A DNA stretch of 64,000 bases from Aminobacter sp. J41 (GCF_000526635.1 NZ_JAGL01000010.1:62112-126111), one strand, 5' to 3'; counted from the stretch's first letter, positions 1 to 10,278 are shown. Notes: generated by a model from the sequence alone, not told the origin. Numbers and translations are program-made.

Positions 1-204
1 CGCCTATAGTTAATTTTGTATGTATCCGATTGATTCGCGTCAAGATTCCTTGTGCGACGCTTACGCAGAAACATCACCCGGAAGTGGTAACGCATCGGCA
101 GGGCCATCCCGAAATGGCGCGATGTGTTTCAATCCGGTTCAGGTGCGATTCCACAGGAAGGGACGCGGGCGCGTTAACGATTGGGGCGGGGCCAAAATCC
201 GGGT
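1..204. other. Upstream leader region without a gene
   Basis: No open frame here has coding character or a family resemblance; the short frames are random. The stretch lies upstream of the sigma-54 promoter at 205-220 and may hold an activator-binding site for it, but I see no clear inverted repeat. Confidence 0.5.
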
Positions 205-220
205 TGGCACGCTTCATGCT
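205..220 (+). promoter_or_regulatory. Sigma-54 (-24/-12) promoter of the epimerase operon
   Basis: The sequence TGGCACG-CTTC-ATGCT matches the sigma-54 consensus TGGCACG-N4-TTGCW at every specified base except the first T of TTGC. The GG and GC dinucleotides have the obligatory spacing. It lies about 50 bases before the ATG at 271, leaving a leader of roughly 40 bases. Transcription would need an enhancer-binding protein. Confidence 0.75.
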
Positions 221-270
221 TGGACAGGATCGGAGGGACGGGGGTCCATCCAAGTTCAGTCGGAGCAGTC

Positions 271-1266
<996 letters not shown>

Positions 1267-1276
1267 GGAAGGGCAT

Positions 1277-2353
1277 ATGCCACAAGTCGTCCTCATCACC
1301 GGCTCAGCCGGACTGATAGGCTCGGAAGCCGCGCGCTTTTTCTCGGCGCGCGGTTTCCGCGTTGTCGGCATCGACAACGATATGCGCGCGAGGCTGTTCG
1401 GCGCCGAGGCCTCCACCGCATGGAACAGGGAGCGTCTGATCCAGGACCTGCCGAATTATGTTCATGCGAACCTCGACATCCGTGATCGCGAACAGCTCGA
1501 GGAGGTCTTCCGCACCTATGAGCGCAACATCAGGCTGGTGATCCATACGGCCGCGCAGCCTTCGCACGATTGGGCGGCGCGCGACCCGCATGCGGACTTC
1601 ACCATCAATGCGAACGGGACGCTCAACCTGCTGGAACTGACGCGGCGCTTTTGCCCGCACGCGCCGTTCGTCTTCACCTCGACCAACAAGGTCTATGGCG
1701 ACACGCCGAACAGCTTGCCGCTGGTGGAGCTTGAAAAGCGCTGGGAGATCGCGTCAGATCACACTTATTTCGAGCACGGCATCGACGAGACGATGTCGAT
1801 CGATCGCTCGATGCACTCGCTGTTCGGCGCCTCGAAGGTGGCAGCTGACGTGCTGGTGCAGGAGTACGGCCGCTATTTCGGCATGAAGACCGCCTGCTTC
1901 CGCGGCGGCTGCCTGACCGGCCCGTCGCACAGCGGCACGCAGCTGCACGGCTTCCTCGCCTACCTGATGAAGTGCGCCGCTACCGGCACGCCCTATACGG
2001 TATTCGGCTACGAGGGAAAGCAGGTCCGCGACAACATCCATAGCGCCGATCTGATCGCGGCGTTCTGGGAGTTCTTCCAGGCCCCGCGCTCAGGCGAGGT
2101 CTACAACATGGGCGGCGGGCGCGACTGCAACTGCTCGATGCTCGAAGCGATCGAGATCTGTGAGCAGATCACCGGCAAGAAGCTCGACTGGACCTACAGC
2201 GAGCAGAACCGCGCTGGCGACCACATCTGGTGGATTTCCGATACGCGCCGGTTCCGCGAACACTATCCGAACTGGTCGATCCGCCACGACGTCAGCGCGA
2301 TCCTCGAGGAGATTTACGCCGCCAACCATCAGCGCTGGCGCCAGGCAGGCTAG
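1277..2353 (+). CDS. NAD-dependent epimerase, CDP-paratose 2-epimerase-like
   Basis: This 358-residue extended short-chain dehydrogenase resembles CDP-paratose/tyvelose 2-epimerases and probably acts on a nucleotide sugar for the polysaccharide. The Rossmann motif GSAGLIG is at residues 8-14. At the usual YxxxK catalytic site the sequence is FGASK, so Tyr is replaced by Phe183 while Lys187 is kept. I recall a subfamily that shares this change, so it is probably not a random defect, but the catalytic route would differ from canonical epimerases. It is the second gene of the unit driven from the promoter at 205-220, and a strong hairpin at 2380-2407 closes the unit. Confidence 0.75.
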   Translation: MPQVVLITGSAGLIGSEAARFFSARGFRVVGIDNDMRARLFGAEASTAWNRERLIQDLPNYVHANLDIRDREQLEEVFRTYERNIRLVIHTAAQPSHDWAARDPHADFTINANGTLNLLELTRRFCPHAPFVFTSTNKVYGDTPNSLPLVELEKRWEIASDHTYFEHGIDETMSIDRSMHSLFGASKVAADVLVQEYGRYFGMKTACFRGGCLTGPSHSGTQLHGFLAYLMKCAATGTPYTVFGYEGKQVRDNIHSADLIAAFWEFFQAPRSGEVYNMGGGRDCNCSMLEAIEICEQITGKKLDWTYSEQNRAGDHIWWISDTRRFREHYPNWSIRHDVSAILEEIYAANHQRWRQAG

Positions 2354-2379
2354 GTTCGCTGGAGAGCGGAAGATGCGGA

Positions 2380-2407
2380 AAGGGCGCGGCAGCGATGCCG
2401 CGCCCTT
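2380..2407. terminator. Bidirectional hairpin between convergent genes
   Basis: A perfect 12-bp stem (AAGGGCGCGGCA paired with its complement) encloses the loop GCGA. It sits between the end of the plus-strand epimerase gene and the end of the minus-strand ligase gene, so it can serve both. No long U-tract follows. Confidence 0.7.
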
Positions 2408-2446
2408 CTGCTATTTGGCCGAAGGAAACGGGCTGGCCGTGACCGA

Positions 2447-3796
2447 CTAGCGCGCAGAGGAAACCCGCAGGCCAATGGCAAAGAACAGCAGCATCAGCAT
2501 CCAGAGCGGGTTCGACGAGATGAAGATGTCCGATTCCAGGTTGTTGTGCAGCAGGACGAAGACGACGATCGTCAGCGACAGCCAGCCGAGCCGCGCATCG
2601 CGCCGGGCAAGCCGCCCCGCAGCCGTGAGCGCGGCGAGCAGGAAGGTCACCTTCAGCGCAAAGCCAAACAGGCCGAGATGTAGCAGCATGTCGATGTAGC
2701 CGTTATGACCGGTAGGCGCCACGCGGGCAAAGCCCAGCGTCATCCTGTAAGGCAGGCCATCGTAGCCCAGGCCCCACACTGCTTCGTAGCCATAGCCTAG
2801 CCAGGGCTGGGCCGCGATCAGCGTCGCCGCGAAGTCCCAGAGGTCGGTGCGGCCGGTTAGCGTCGGATCGCCAAGGAGCTTCTGGCTGAGCCACTTGAAG
2901 GTCCAGAGGCCGGCCGATTCGCCGATGAAGTAGACGAGCGCCGCGAGCAGCACCCCGGCTGAGACAACGATGGCCGGCGAGATCAGCATCCGCCGCGCAG
3001 GGTAGAGCAGCATCAGGCCCACAACAGGTGCCAGCAGCGACAGGCCGAGCGACGTCTTTGACTGCGACAGGATCAGGAAGACGGGGGCTGCCACGATCAT
3101 GGCGAGCGCTATGCTGCGCTGGAGGAGGCCGCCGAAGGTCAGGTGGTAGAGCCCTACGAACAGGATGACGCCGGAGACCCAGCCAAACACGTTCTTCTGC
3201 GGGTAGATGCCAGTGTGACCGATCGGTCCGGGCGGCTGTGTTGCTACGGAGACGAGATTGAGCGCCATCGCCACGACGACCACGGCGAACAGACCGAGCA
3301 TCATCACCCGGAACGAATGCGCTGAGTAGACGGATAGGATCAGCGTCGTCGAGATGATGCCGAGCAGCGCGCCGCGCATGAAGGTGAATTGAGGAAACAG
3401 GCTCCATGATGCGGAGGCGACCGCAAGGGCGATCACCCCAACAACTGCTGCGATGCCCGGATTGTCGAACGGGAGCCTGCGATAGGAGCCAGTGAAAATA
3501 CTGGAAATCACCGCCAGCACGAACAGCAGCGGGTAGGCGATCATCTTGAGCGGAGAGCGCTCGCCCGCATCCGGCGGCAGCGGCGCCATCCAGCCCGCCT
3601 GGACCTCGATCGGCGAATAGTCGCCACCGCCGAAGACCAGGGGCCAGATGATCATCACATAGCCAAGCATCAACACCGGTATGAGCGACGCAACCGGGCT
3701 GCTAAGGCGCGCAAGAGCCAGCTGTAGGGCTTGGGCTTCCGATGAACTGGCTGCGATTACAACATGGCTGGGAAGCAAGAATGTGCGTGCATTCAT
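2447..3796 (-). CDS. O-antigen ligase/polymerase family membrane protein
   Basis: This 449-residue integral membrane protein has about ten or more hydrophobic segments and a periplasmic loop in its C-terminal half ending in the pattern HNGYIDMLLHLGLFG. That His-Tyr-Gly pattern is typical of the WaaL/Wzy (O-antigen ligase-like) family. It would polymerise or ligate lipid-linked repeat units at the periplasmic face. Its start overlaps the stop of the upstream glycosyltransferase by an ATGA at 3793-3796, so the two are translationally coupled. It is the last gene of the minus-strand unit that starts at 6859. Sequence cannot separate polymerase from ligase; the Wzx- and Wzz-type neighbours favour polymerase. 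Confidence 0.8.
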   Translation of the reverse strand: MNARTFLLPSHVVIAASSSEAQALQLALARLSSPVASLIPVLMLGYVMIIWPLVFGGGDYSPIEVQAGWMAPLPPDAGERSPLKMIAYPLLFVLAVISSIFTGSYRRLPFDNPGIAAVVGVIALAVASASWSLFPQFTFMRGALLGIISTTLILSVYSAHSFRVMMLGLFAVVVVAMALNLVSVATQPPGPIGHTGIYPQKNVFGWVSGVILFVGLYHLTFGGLLQRSIALAMIVAAPVFLILSQSKTSLGLSLLAPVVGLMLLYPARRMLISPAIVVSAGVLLAALVYFIGESAGLWTFKWLSQKLLGDPTLTGRTDLWDFAATLIAAQPWLGYGYEAVWGLGYDGLPYRMTLGFARVAPTGHNGYIDMLLHLGLFGFALKVTFLLAALTAAGRLARRDARLGWLSLTIVVFVLLHNNLESDIFISSNPLWMLMLLFFAIGLRVSSAR

Positions 3797-4761
3797 GAGA
3801 TCTCAGCCTCCTGAGACGGGTGCAGCAGGGACATCCACTTGGGCGAGGACGATGCAGGGGTGGAGTTCCGGGCAAGGTCCAGCAGAACGGCTGAAATTCG
3901 TGCGCCCGCGAGTGAACGGAAGCCGTAGAAGAGCAGCCGCGGGAAGGCCATACCCGCCCGGTACCCACGCCAGAGGGCACCCGTCACCTTCAGCGGATGG
4001 CTGAAGATGCTGAGTTCCGAGGCGATGGTGGCGTCGATCAGTGCCTGGCCGCGCACGGTTAGGTGGTTCTGCGCGTAGTCCTGAAAAGCGCGAAAATCCT
4101 CGGGGGTGCGGTGGCGCCTGGAGGCTCGGCCAGCCCGGCTATCATCCACGTAGACGGCAAGCAGATCGTCGAGCACTGCCACGGTCTTCGCGGCGCGGAC
4201 GCAGTCGAAGACAAAAGCCTGGTCCTCGAGCATCCGCATACCGGGCCGGAATCGCGTTACTTCGAATATCCGGCGGCGCACGCACAGGACGTTGATGTTG
4301 TAGTACTCGCCGGCGCGGAAGGTGAATTCCTCGATTGGCTCGCCGGGTTCAAGGCTGCGGGTCGGCAGCTCAGACCAGGAGGCTGCGCCTTCCTGCGTCT
4401 TAAATAGACGATACTGGCGATGGAGCAGGACGTCGGGATGCCCAATCGCGATGGCGCGCGACAGCACTTCCAACTTGTTGGGCAGGTAGACGTCGTCGGC
4501 GTCGAGAAAGACGGCATAGTCGCCGCGTGCCGCTTCCAGCCCGCGGTTGCGGGAGGCCGAGGCGCCGATATTGAAGCCATTGCGCAGGCACACGATGCGT
4601 GGATCTGCAAAGCCTTCGCATATCTTGGCAGCGGGCTCCTGAGAGGCATCATCAATGACGATGATCTCGAAGTCACCAAAGGTCTGGTTGAGACAGGAGC
4701 GCAGTGCGACCGTCAGTGTCGCGTTGCTGTTGTGGGTCGGGATGATGATCGAGAACATCAT
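3793..4761 (-). CDS. Glycosyltransferase family 2
   Basis: This 322-residue GT-A-fold transferase probably adds a sugar to the lipid-linked repeat unit on the cytoplasmic side of the membrane. The N-terminus SIIIPTHNSNATL is the nucleotide-sugar-binding strand, and the acidic metal-binding cluster is in FLDADDVYLP. An upstream in-frame extension to 5019 exists, but it runs inside the flippase gene and has a shadow-like Arg-rich composition. I chose ATG 4761, whose ATGA overlaps the flippase stop (4758-4760). The gene is coupled by a second ATGA to the ligase/polymerase downstream. Donor and acceptor are unknown. Confidence 0.85.
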   Translation of the reverse strand: MMFSIIIPTHNSNATLTVALRSCLNQTFGDFEIIVIDDASQEPAAKICEGFADPRIVCLRNGFNIGASASRNRGLEAARGDYAVFLDADDVYLPNKLEVLSRAIAIGHPDVLLHRQYRLFKTQEGAASWSELPTRSLEPGEPIEEFTFRAGEYYNINVLCVRRRIFEVTRFRPGMRMLEDQAFVFDCVRAAKTVAVLDDLLAVYVDDSRAGRASRRHRTPEDFRAFQDYAQNHLTVRGQALIDATIASELSIFSHPLKVTGALWRGYRAGMAFPRLLFYGFRSLAGARISAVLLDLARNSTPASSSPKWMSLLHPSQEAEIS

Positions 4762-6032
4762 GGGCGCGACCCTCCGAGAGGCATCGCCACGTTTCTGAGA
4801 CCCACAAGCAGGAAGGCGGTGAGCATGGCGAGCTGCACCACGGCCATCGCCACCAGCGCGATGACCAGATCGACATCGAAGGCGAGAGTGGCGAGAAGCC
4901 CGGTCGTCGCGGTTGCCGCTGCGATGCCGACCATTGCGATGAGGCGAAAGCGGCGCGTCGCGTTCAGGAAGACGACAAGCGACCAGTTGCTGAGGACGAG
5001 CAGGCTGACGAATCCCCATCCGGCGACCAGAGGGCCGATGTCACTGAACTTAGCGAACAGGTGCCGTTCGATTAGCGGCCAGAGCGCGGCGATCGCGCCG
5101 CCGCAGAAGGCGGTGGCGGCAACCATCAGGCCGATACCAGCCAGCGTGAGCCAACGGGCGGTTGCAAGGTCGCCGGCTTCGACGAGCCCGGCGATGCGGG
5201 GCTGGGCAACGCGTTGCCAGGCCGAGCCCATGAGCTGCAGCGGCGCCCAGAGGATGCGGCCCGCCTCGATCAGACCGACCTGATCCGCGCCACGGACAAG
5301 CTGGATGACGAGCACATGCGCGCGCGTCTGAGCCTCGTTCGTTGCGGAATTCAGCAGCGACCAGCCCGCGCCGGGGAAGGTTTGGCGGTAGCGCTGCAGG
5401 AGGCCGGTGATGGCTGCATCGTTCCGCTCGTGACGAGCGGGGAAGGCCGCAAGGGCAAGCACGGTCGACAGCGCCGCGGCCATGAGCGCGGCAAGTTCAG
5501 AGCGCTCCAGATAGAAAAGGATGGCATAGACGAGCAGGAGCAGCACAAAAGATGTCGCGCCGAAGCGGGCGGCTGACCGGCTGTCTCCCTCGAGATAGAA
5601 AAGGTTGCGGCGGGTTTCGCGCGCAAGCCAGGCGACTACGAAAGCCGCCCCAGCCAACGCGGTCGCGATGCTTCCACTGGCCCAGAAGGCGGCCAGCCCC
5701 ACAACAAGTGCGGCTGCTGCACGGAAGCGCAGGTCGACACTGCGCAGGATCGCCAGCTGCTGCATTCGGTCTGCGGCATGAGCCTGCCGGACATGAACGA
5801 GCAGCGGTACCCCGATCGCGCCATAGTGCAGGCTGGCGGCAACCAACGCGCAGGTCGTCACGAAGGCGAAGCGACCGAAGGTGGCTGGATCGGTTCCTGC
5901 GATCAGAAATGCAGAAAGGACGAGCGAGCCGAGGCTGTGCAGTCCCTGGTCAACGAACGACAGTACGACCGCGCCGATGCCGAGCGGTGCCTTCGGCCGC
6001 GCGATCGATGGTGTCGTGTTGGTGCTCGCCAT
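4758..6032 (-). CDS. Polysaccharide flippase (Wzx/MATE-like)
   Basis: This 424-residue very hydrophobic protein has around twelve predicted membrane helices and fits the MOP/Wzx family that flips undecaprenyl-linked repeat units to the periplasm. The frame could run up to 6212, but the extra 60 residues are Pro/Arg-rich and overlap the upstream WecB-type gene. ATG 6032 gives MASTNTTPSI, then the first helix, and leaves 20 bases after the upstream stop at 6053. The ATGA coupling to the glycosyltransferase downstream places it in the middle of the EPS assembly operon. Family assignment rests on topology and context rather than one diagnostic motif. Confidence 0.75.
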   Translation of the reverse strand: MASTNTTPSIARPKAPLGIGAVVLSFVDQGLHSLGSLVLSAFLIAGTDPATFGRFAFVTTCALVAASLHYGAIGVPLLVHVRQAHAADRMQQLAILRSVDLRFRAAAALVVGLAAFWASGSIATALAGAAFVVAWLARETRRNLFYLEGDSRSAARFGATSFVLLLLVYAILFYLERSELAALMAAALSTVLALAAFPARHERNDAAITGLLQRYRQTFPGAGWSLLNSATNEAQTRAHVLVIQLVRGADQVGLIEAGRILWAPLQLMGSAWQRVAQPRIAGLVEAGDLATARWLTLAGIGLMVAATAFCGGAIAALWPLIERHLFAKFSDIGPLVAGWGFVSLLVLSNWSLVVFLNATRRFRLIAMVGIAAATATTGLLATLAFDVDLVIALVAMAVVQLAMLTAFLLVGLRNVAMPLGGSRP

Positions 6033-6052
6033 TTCTCGCCCGCGCCCCAAGG

Positions 6053-6859
6053 TCAGACGTAGTTCTGGCGGCGGGAGGGCTTCAGGTCGTCCTCCGGCCG
6101 GAATACCTCGGGTGACAGCCACTGGCGCGCGAGATTCCAGCAAAAGAGCGGGTTGAGGATGATGTAGCGGCGCCAGAGGCGGCGGGGCTCGCACATCAGC
6201 CGGAACAGCCATTCGAGGCCGCGATCCTGCATCCAGCGCGGCGCCTGTGGCTGGGTGCCGGCGTGAAAGTCGAACGCCGCGCCGACTGCAATCACCGCAC
6301 AGGAAAGTTCTTCTGCGTTCTCGTAGGCAAAAACCTCCTGGCGCGGGCAGCCAAGGCCGACAAAGATGATCTTTGCTCCGGTTTCGCGGATGGAGGCGAT
6401 GACCTCAGCGTTTTCCTCATCATTTGCCATACGGAAGCGCGAGGTGGCGGTGCCGACGATACGGATGCCGGGAAATTTCCGGCGCAGGTTCTTCTCCAGA
6501 CGCGACATCACCTCGTGGCGACTGCCGTAGAGAAAGATAGGCACGCACTCGCGGGTTGCTGCCTCGCAGACGCGCAGCATCAGGTTCGGGCCGTAGACGC
6601 GGTCCTTCAGGCCTGCGCGGTAGAGGAGGTTCAGTGCCCAGCGCACGGGCTGGCCGTCGGGAACGACAAGGTTCAGCCGGTTGAGGCGATAGCGATGTGT
6701 GTGGTCCTGCAGACCCGTCATCACCCCGTGGACAGCAAGAGCGGTGACGGAAAACGGCTTTCCGAGCTTCGCGGCCTCGATGATCCGCTTCACCGCGCCG
6801 TCGTAATCGATCGCATTGACGCCGACGCCCAGAATGGGCAGCTTTTCGCCACGTTGCAT
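6053..6859 (-). CDS. WecB/TagA/CpsF family glycosyltransferase
   Basis: This 268-residue protein belongs to the WecG/TagA/CpsF (GT26) family, which transfers a sugar such as N-acetylmannosaminuronate, N-acetylmannosamine or glucose to a lipid-linked acceptor. The family features are PDGQPVRWAL, IFVGLGCPRQEVFAYEN and the C-terminal block around WMQDRGLEWLFRL...PRRLWRRY. I chose ATG 6859 because AGGAG lies 6 bases upstream and a perfect sigma-54 promoter lies just beyond (6891-6906); the longer frame to 7018 would run through that promoter. It is the first gene of the minus-strand EPS unit 6859-2447. Confidence 0.88.
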   Translation of the reverse strand: MQRGEKLPILGVGVNAIDYDGAVKRIIEAAKLGKPFSVTALAVHGVMTGLQDHTHRYRLNRLNLVVPDGQPVRWALNLLYRAGLKDRVYGPNLMLRVCEAATRECVPIFLYGSRHEVMSRLEKNLRRKFPGIRIVGTATSRFRMANDEENAEVIASIRETGAKIIFVGLGCPRQEVFAYENAEELSCAVIAVGAAFDFHAGTQPQAPRWMQDRGLEWLFRLMCEPRRLWRRYIILNPLFCWNLARQWLSPEVFRPEDDLKPSRRQNYV

Positions 6860-6890
6860 GATTAGCTCCTGAACCTCGTTCACGAGTTCA

Positions 6891-6906
6891 AGCAACGACC
6901 GTGCCA
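6891..6906 (-). promoter_or_regulatory. Sigma-54 promoter of the WecB-flippase-ligase unit
   Basis: Read on the minus strand the site is TGGCACG-GTCG-TTGCT, a perfect match to the -24/-12 consensus. The predicted start of transcription is near 6880, about 20 bases before the ATG at 6859 and just ahead of its AGGAG. It is back to back with a second perfect site at 6942-6957. Confidence 0.85.
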
Positions 6907-6941
6907 GCGCCGATGGTCCGATATGAAACGCGTGGGTGCGG

Positions 6942-6957
6942 TGGCACGCGGCTTGCT
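6942..6957 (+). promoter_or_regulatory. Sigma-54 promoter of the GumC/Wzz unit
   Basis: The site TGGCACG-CGGC-TTGCT is a perfect -24/-12 match on the plus strand. The predicted start is near 6968, about 65 bases before the ATG at 7033. It forms a divergent pair with the minus-strand site at 6891-6906. Confidence 0.85.
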
Positions 6958-7032
6958 GTGGAAGCCATGGAGGCGCCGCTAACGGACTTTTAGGCCGTGT
7001 GGTGACACAATCTGGCACAGGACAAAATCGCG

Positions 7033-8559
7033 ATGCGCAGATTCCGGCTGGACAGAGAGGATACTCGACCTCACGAGCAGGTTGAACTGATCACCTATCG
7101 GCGCTCCGAGAGCCCCGAGAGGCCGGAGGCTGCTTTCGTTTCCGATGTCCGAACCCTCTGGTCGGCCGTCTCCACACGCGTCCGCCTGATTGGCGGCTGT
7201 GTCATCGGAACCCTTCTGCTTACCCTCGCCTACATCTGGATCGTCCCGCCGGTCTACAAGGCCACTGCGGAAGTGCTGATCGACCCGCGCCGGCGTGCCG
7301 TGTTTCAGCAGGAAATCGTGCAGAGCGGCATGGGCCAGTCCTCGTTCGGTGCGGACACCTTCCTGCTCGACAGCCAGGTCAACGTGATGACCTCGCAGCT
7401 GCTGCTGCGCAAAGTCATCGCTGATTTGAATCTGCTCGATGATCCCGAACTCGTCGAGAGCGCCAGCAGCAGTTCGCCGCTCCAAGATTTCGCCCGGTTG
7501 ATCCTGCGCGGACCGCGCGCAGCTTCCACGAGCGGCCTCACTCTTGAGGACAGGGTGCTCAAGGCGCTGCAGGAAGATGTCGAGGTCGCGCGCGTCGGCA
7601 ATACCTATGTGCTTGGCGTCACAGTCAAGTCGAAGGACCCGATCCTTGCTGCCGACATCGCCAATCGCCTGACCGACCTCTACATCGAGGAACTCGCCAA
7701 CAACACGCGGTCGCAGATCAACCAGGTCGAGGAACAGCTCGGCGGACGCCTTGAGGAACTGCGGCTGGCCGCACTTGAGTCGCAGCGCAAGGTCGAGGAA
7801 TACCGCGCGCAAAACGGCCTCCTCAACGCGGAACGCATGACCGTCGTCGAGCAGCAGCTGCGCGACCTCAACCAGCAGCTCAGCGTGGTGTCGACCACTG
7901 CCAGTGCCGCCCGTGCGCGCTGGGAAGAAGTGTCGCGCCTTCGCGGCCAAACGGTCGAGCGCGTGCTTGCGTCCGGCTCGCTGGACTCCCCGCATCTCGA
8001 CTCGCTACGCCAGCAGTATTCTTCGCTGACCTCGCGCGAGGCCTCGCTTTCGGCGACCCTCGCTTCGCGGCATCCCTCGCTGCAGGCTCTGCGGGATTCC
8101 AAGGCGACAGTACAGGCCGATATCCGGCGCGAGGTTGATCGGCTGATTGCCCGCTACCAGGTCGAGCATGATGTGGCGGCTGCCAACGAACGGGCGGTGC
8201 GCGAGCAGATCGCGAGGCTCGAGGAGCAGATGGCGACGAGCAACCAGGCAAGCGTCGAGCTGCGCGACCTGGAGCGGCAGGCCGCGTCTGACGCTGCAAT
8301 CTACGAACAGTTCCTCGTTCGCTCCAAGGACGCGCGCGAGCAGGTCAATGTCCCGACGGACGTTGCCCGCGTGATCACGACCGCGCGGCCGGACTTCACG
8401 CCGAGCTGGCCGTCGCCGTACCTCCTGCTGGCCGTCGCGCTGATTGTCGGTCTCGGCCTGGGAGTTGGACTTGCGCTGTTGTCGAAGCTGTTCGCGGGCT
8501 CACCCGCCGGTCCGAGCGAGAGGCCTGAACCAAGGTCAGTTCTGGGCGGGGCGCGCTGA
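7033..8559 (+). CDS. GumC/Wzz-type polysaccharide co-polymerase
   Basis: This 508-residue inner-membrane protein has the polysaccharide co-polymerase layout. A cytoplasmic N-terminus leads to a first membrane helix near residues 54-76 and a long periplasmic part. That part contains an extended Gln/Glu/Arg-rich coiled coil around residues 215-420. A second helix (PYLLLAVALIVGLGLGVG) comes near the C-terminus. It would set chain length and link the polymerase to the export channel. There is no C-terminal BY-kinase domain with Walker motifs, so any kinase is separate or absent. It is first in a two-gene unit with its own sigma-54 promoter; its stop overlaps the next start as TGATG. Confidence 0.85.
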   Translation: MRRFRLDREDTRPHEQVELITYRRSESPERPEAAFVSDVRTLWSAVSTRVRLIGGCVIGTLLLTLAYIWIVPPVYKATAEVLIDPRRRAVFQQEIVQSGMGQSSFGADTFLLDSQVNVMTSQLLLRKVIADLNLLDDPELVESASSSSPLQDFARLILRGPRAASTSGLTLEDRVLKALQEDVEVARVGNTYVLGVTVKSKDPILAADIANRLTDLYIEELANNTRSQINQVEEQLGGRLEELRLAALESQRKVEEYRAQNGLLNAERMTVVEQQLRDLNQQLSVVSTTASAARARWEEVSRLRGQTVERVLASGSLDSPHLDSLRQQYSSLTSREASLSATLASRHPSLQALRDSKATVQADIRREVDRLIARYQVEHDVAAANERAVREQIARLEEQMATSNQASVELRDLERQAASDAAIYEQFLVRSKDAREQVNVPTDVARVITTARPDFTPSWPSPYLLLAVALIVGLGLGVGLALLSKLFAGSPAGPSERPEPRSVLGGAR

Positions 8560-10259
8560 TGGTTGAGGTTGTTTCTGAAGAGCGTGCCAGGGGAGTGACT
8601 GTCTCTTCCCGGGCCGCCGCGATGTGGGCGCTTGTCGCCACGGTGGCGCTTGCCGCAGTCCTTCTGAGCGTCGTGACCGTGCTACCGATCGGTACCTACT
8701 ACTGGGACATCTATTTCTTCGTCGACGCGGCGCACAGGATCCGCGTCGGGGAGGTTCCGCATCAGGACTTCTTCCTCTCGGTAGGCGCGCTTCCATACTA
8801 TCTGTACGAGCTGACGCAACGCATCTGGCCTGACGGTCAGCCGCTTCTGGTAGGGCAGTATTCGCTTCTGCTTGTGACGGCGCCGTTGATGGCAGCCGTC
8901 ATACTTGCAGCAGATGCGGAGCCCGGGCGTGTGCTGGCGGTTGTGCTGCCCTTTGCGTTCTTCAGCCTTGCCCCGGTCAATTCCAATGAATTCGTGACGG
9001 TTCCGGCGGTCGACGGCTATGGGCTCTACAACCGTCAGGCAGGCCTGGTTCTTTATGTGCTGGCATCTGCCCTGGCACTGGTCCGTGTTCCGCTAGCTTT
9101 GGGATCGATCGCGGGGCTTGCCGCGGCAGCGCTTTTCTTTCTCAAGATCACCGGTTTTGTCGCTGGCGCGGGCTTCATCCTTTGCGCATTCCTTGCGGGC
9201 AGGCTCGGCGCCAAGTTAATGGGCGCCGGTTTGGTCGCGTTTCTCGTGCCAGTTGTTGTCGTGGAAGCGAGCCTCGGCATCGTCTCGATCTATATCTCCG
9301 ACGTTCTTGCCATGCTCGCGCACAACAGCGGAGGCCTCCTGCGCCGTGTGCTGCGTCTGATCTCGCAAGAGCTGGACCTGCTTGCGCCGCTGGGGATTCT
9401 CTGCATCGTGCTGGCATTCGCCGAGCGTGACCGGCTGTTGCATTCGCTCCGGGCACCGGGTCTTAACAAGATCACCGGGATATTCTCGCTGACTGCCGTT
9501 CAGCTCGCGCTGATGACTGTCTTTGCGATCAGCTTCGAGATGCAGAACACCGGCTCCCAGGAGTTCATCTATCTGTGGCCGCTGCTGTCCGGCATCCTGT
9601 TTTTGGGAAAGAAGCTCGGAGGTCATGTTCGTCTTGCCGTTATCTTGCTTCTGGCCCTCACGGCACTGCCGACATTCAGCAAGGCGGCACACCGGCTTGC
9701 TCGCGCTGTGGCGATCATGCCTGCGCAGGTGAGCCTGAACCTTCCCGAGCTTGGCGTCCTCAACAGCGTGTCTTCACGTGAGGAGTACATTCGCCGGGCA
9801 CGGTTGATGCGGGAGCATTACACCGAGCACTCGGAAACATACCGGACGCTCGTACAGGAGGGCGAGGATCCCTCCTTCCTCTACTACACCATGCCCGATA
9901 CACAGCTGCTGTACCTGATTGATCTCGTTGAGGGGATGAAGGCTATCCAGCGCCACGAGCAGGAGGCGGGGGTTCGCTACGAGAGCATTGCCGGACTCGA
10001 CTATGTTGATCCGATGCCGATGCTACTGGGGCGCAAGGGCGCCAAAGGAATGCCAATGGGGCTCGACCCCACGCGAGGATATCCGGCCGGCCGGCATGAA
10101 TCCTATCGTGCGGGGCTAGCTGAAGTCGACGCGATCGTAGAACCGCTGTGCCCGTTGCTAGACCAGAGGGCAGACATTCGTGCCATTGCCGAACCCGTCC
10201 TGGCGGAGCGCCGCGCAGTGCGCATCGATCCTTGCTGGATCCTTTACGTGAAGCAGTAG
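8559..10259 (+). CDS. Large membrane protein of the EPS locus, possibly a GT-C-type transferase
   Basis: This 566-residue protein has roughly nine to eleven membrane helices in its first 370 residues and a soluble C-terminal part of about 190 residues. I do not recognise a named family. An early extracytoplasmic segment (YYWDIYFFVDAAHRIRVGEV, then PHQDFFLSVGALPYYL) has the acidic, Tyr/Phe-rich look of the first loop of GT-C glycosyltransferases that use lipid-linked donors. That resemblance is an inference from pattern, not a motif match. Its ATG overlaps the co-polymerase stop (TGATG), so it is co-translated with a chain-length protein and very probably takes part in polysaccharide assembly or modification. 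A polymerase role is also possible. Confidence 0.6.
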   Translation: MVEVVSEERARGVTVSSRAAAMWALVATVALAAVLLSVVTVLPIGTYYWDIYFFVDAAHRIRVGEVPHQDFFLSVGALPYYLYELTQRIWPDGQPLLVGQYSLLLVTAPLMAAVILAADAEPGRVLAVVLPFAFFSLAPVNSNEFVTVPAVDGYGLYNRQAGLVLYVLASALALVRVPLALGSIAGLAAAALFFLKITGFVAGAGFILCAFLAGRLGAKLMGAGLVAFLVPVVVVEASLGIVSIYISDVLAMLAHNSGGLLRRVLRLISQELDLLAPLGILCIVLAFAERDRLLHSLRAPGLNKITGIFSLTAVQLALMTVFAISFEMQNTGSQEFIYLWPLLSGILFLGKKLGGHVRLAVILLLALTALPTFSKAAHRLARAVAIMPAQVSLNLPELGVLNSVSSREEYIRRARLMREHYTEHSETYRTLVQEGEDPSFLYYTMPDTQLLYLIDLVEGMKAIQRHEQEAGVRYESIAGLDYVDPMPMLLGRKGAKGMPMGLDPTRGYPAGRHESYRAGLAEVDAIVEPLCPLLDQRADIRAIAEPVLAERRAVRIDPCWILYVKQ

Positions 10260-10278
10260 GTGCAGCTCACCGGCAGGT

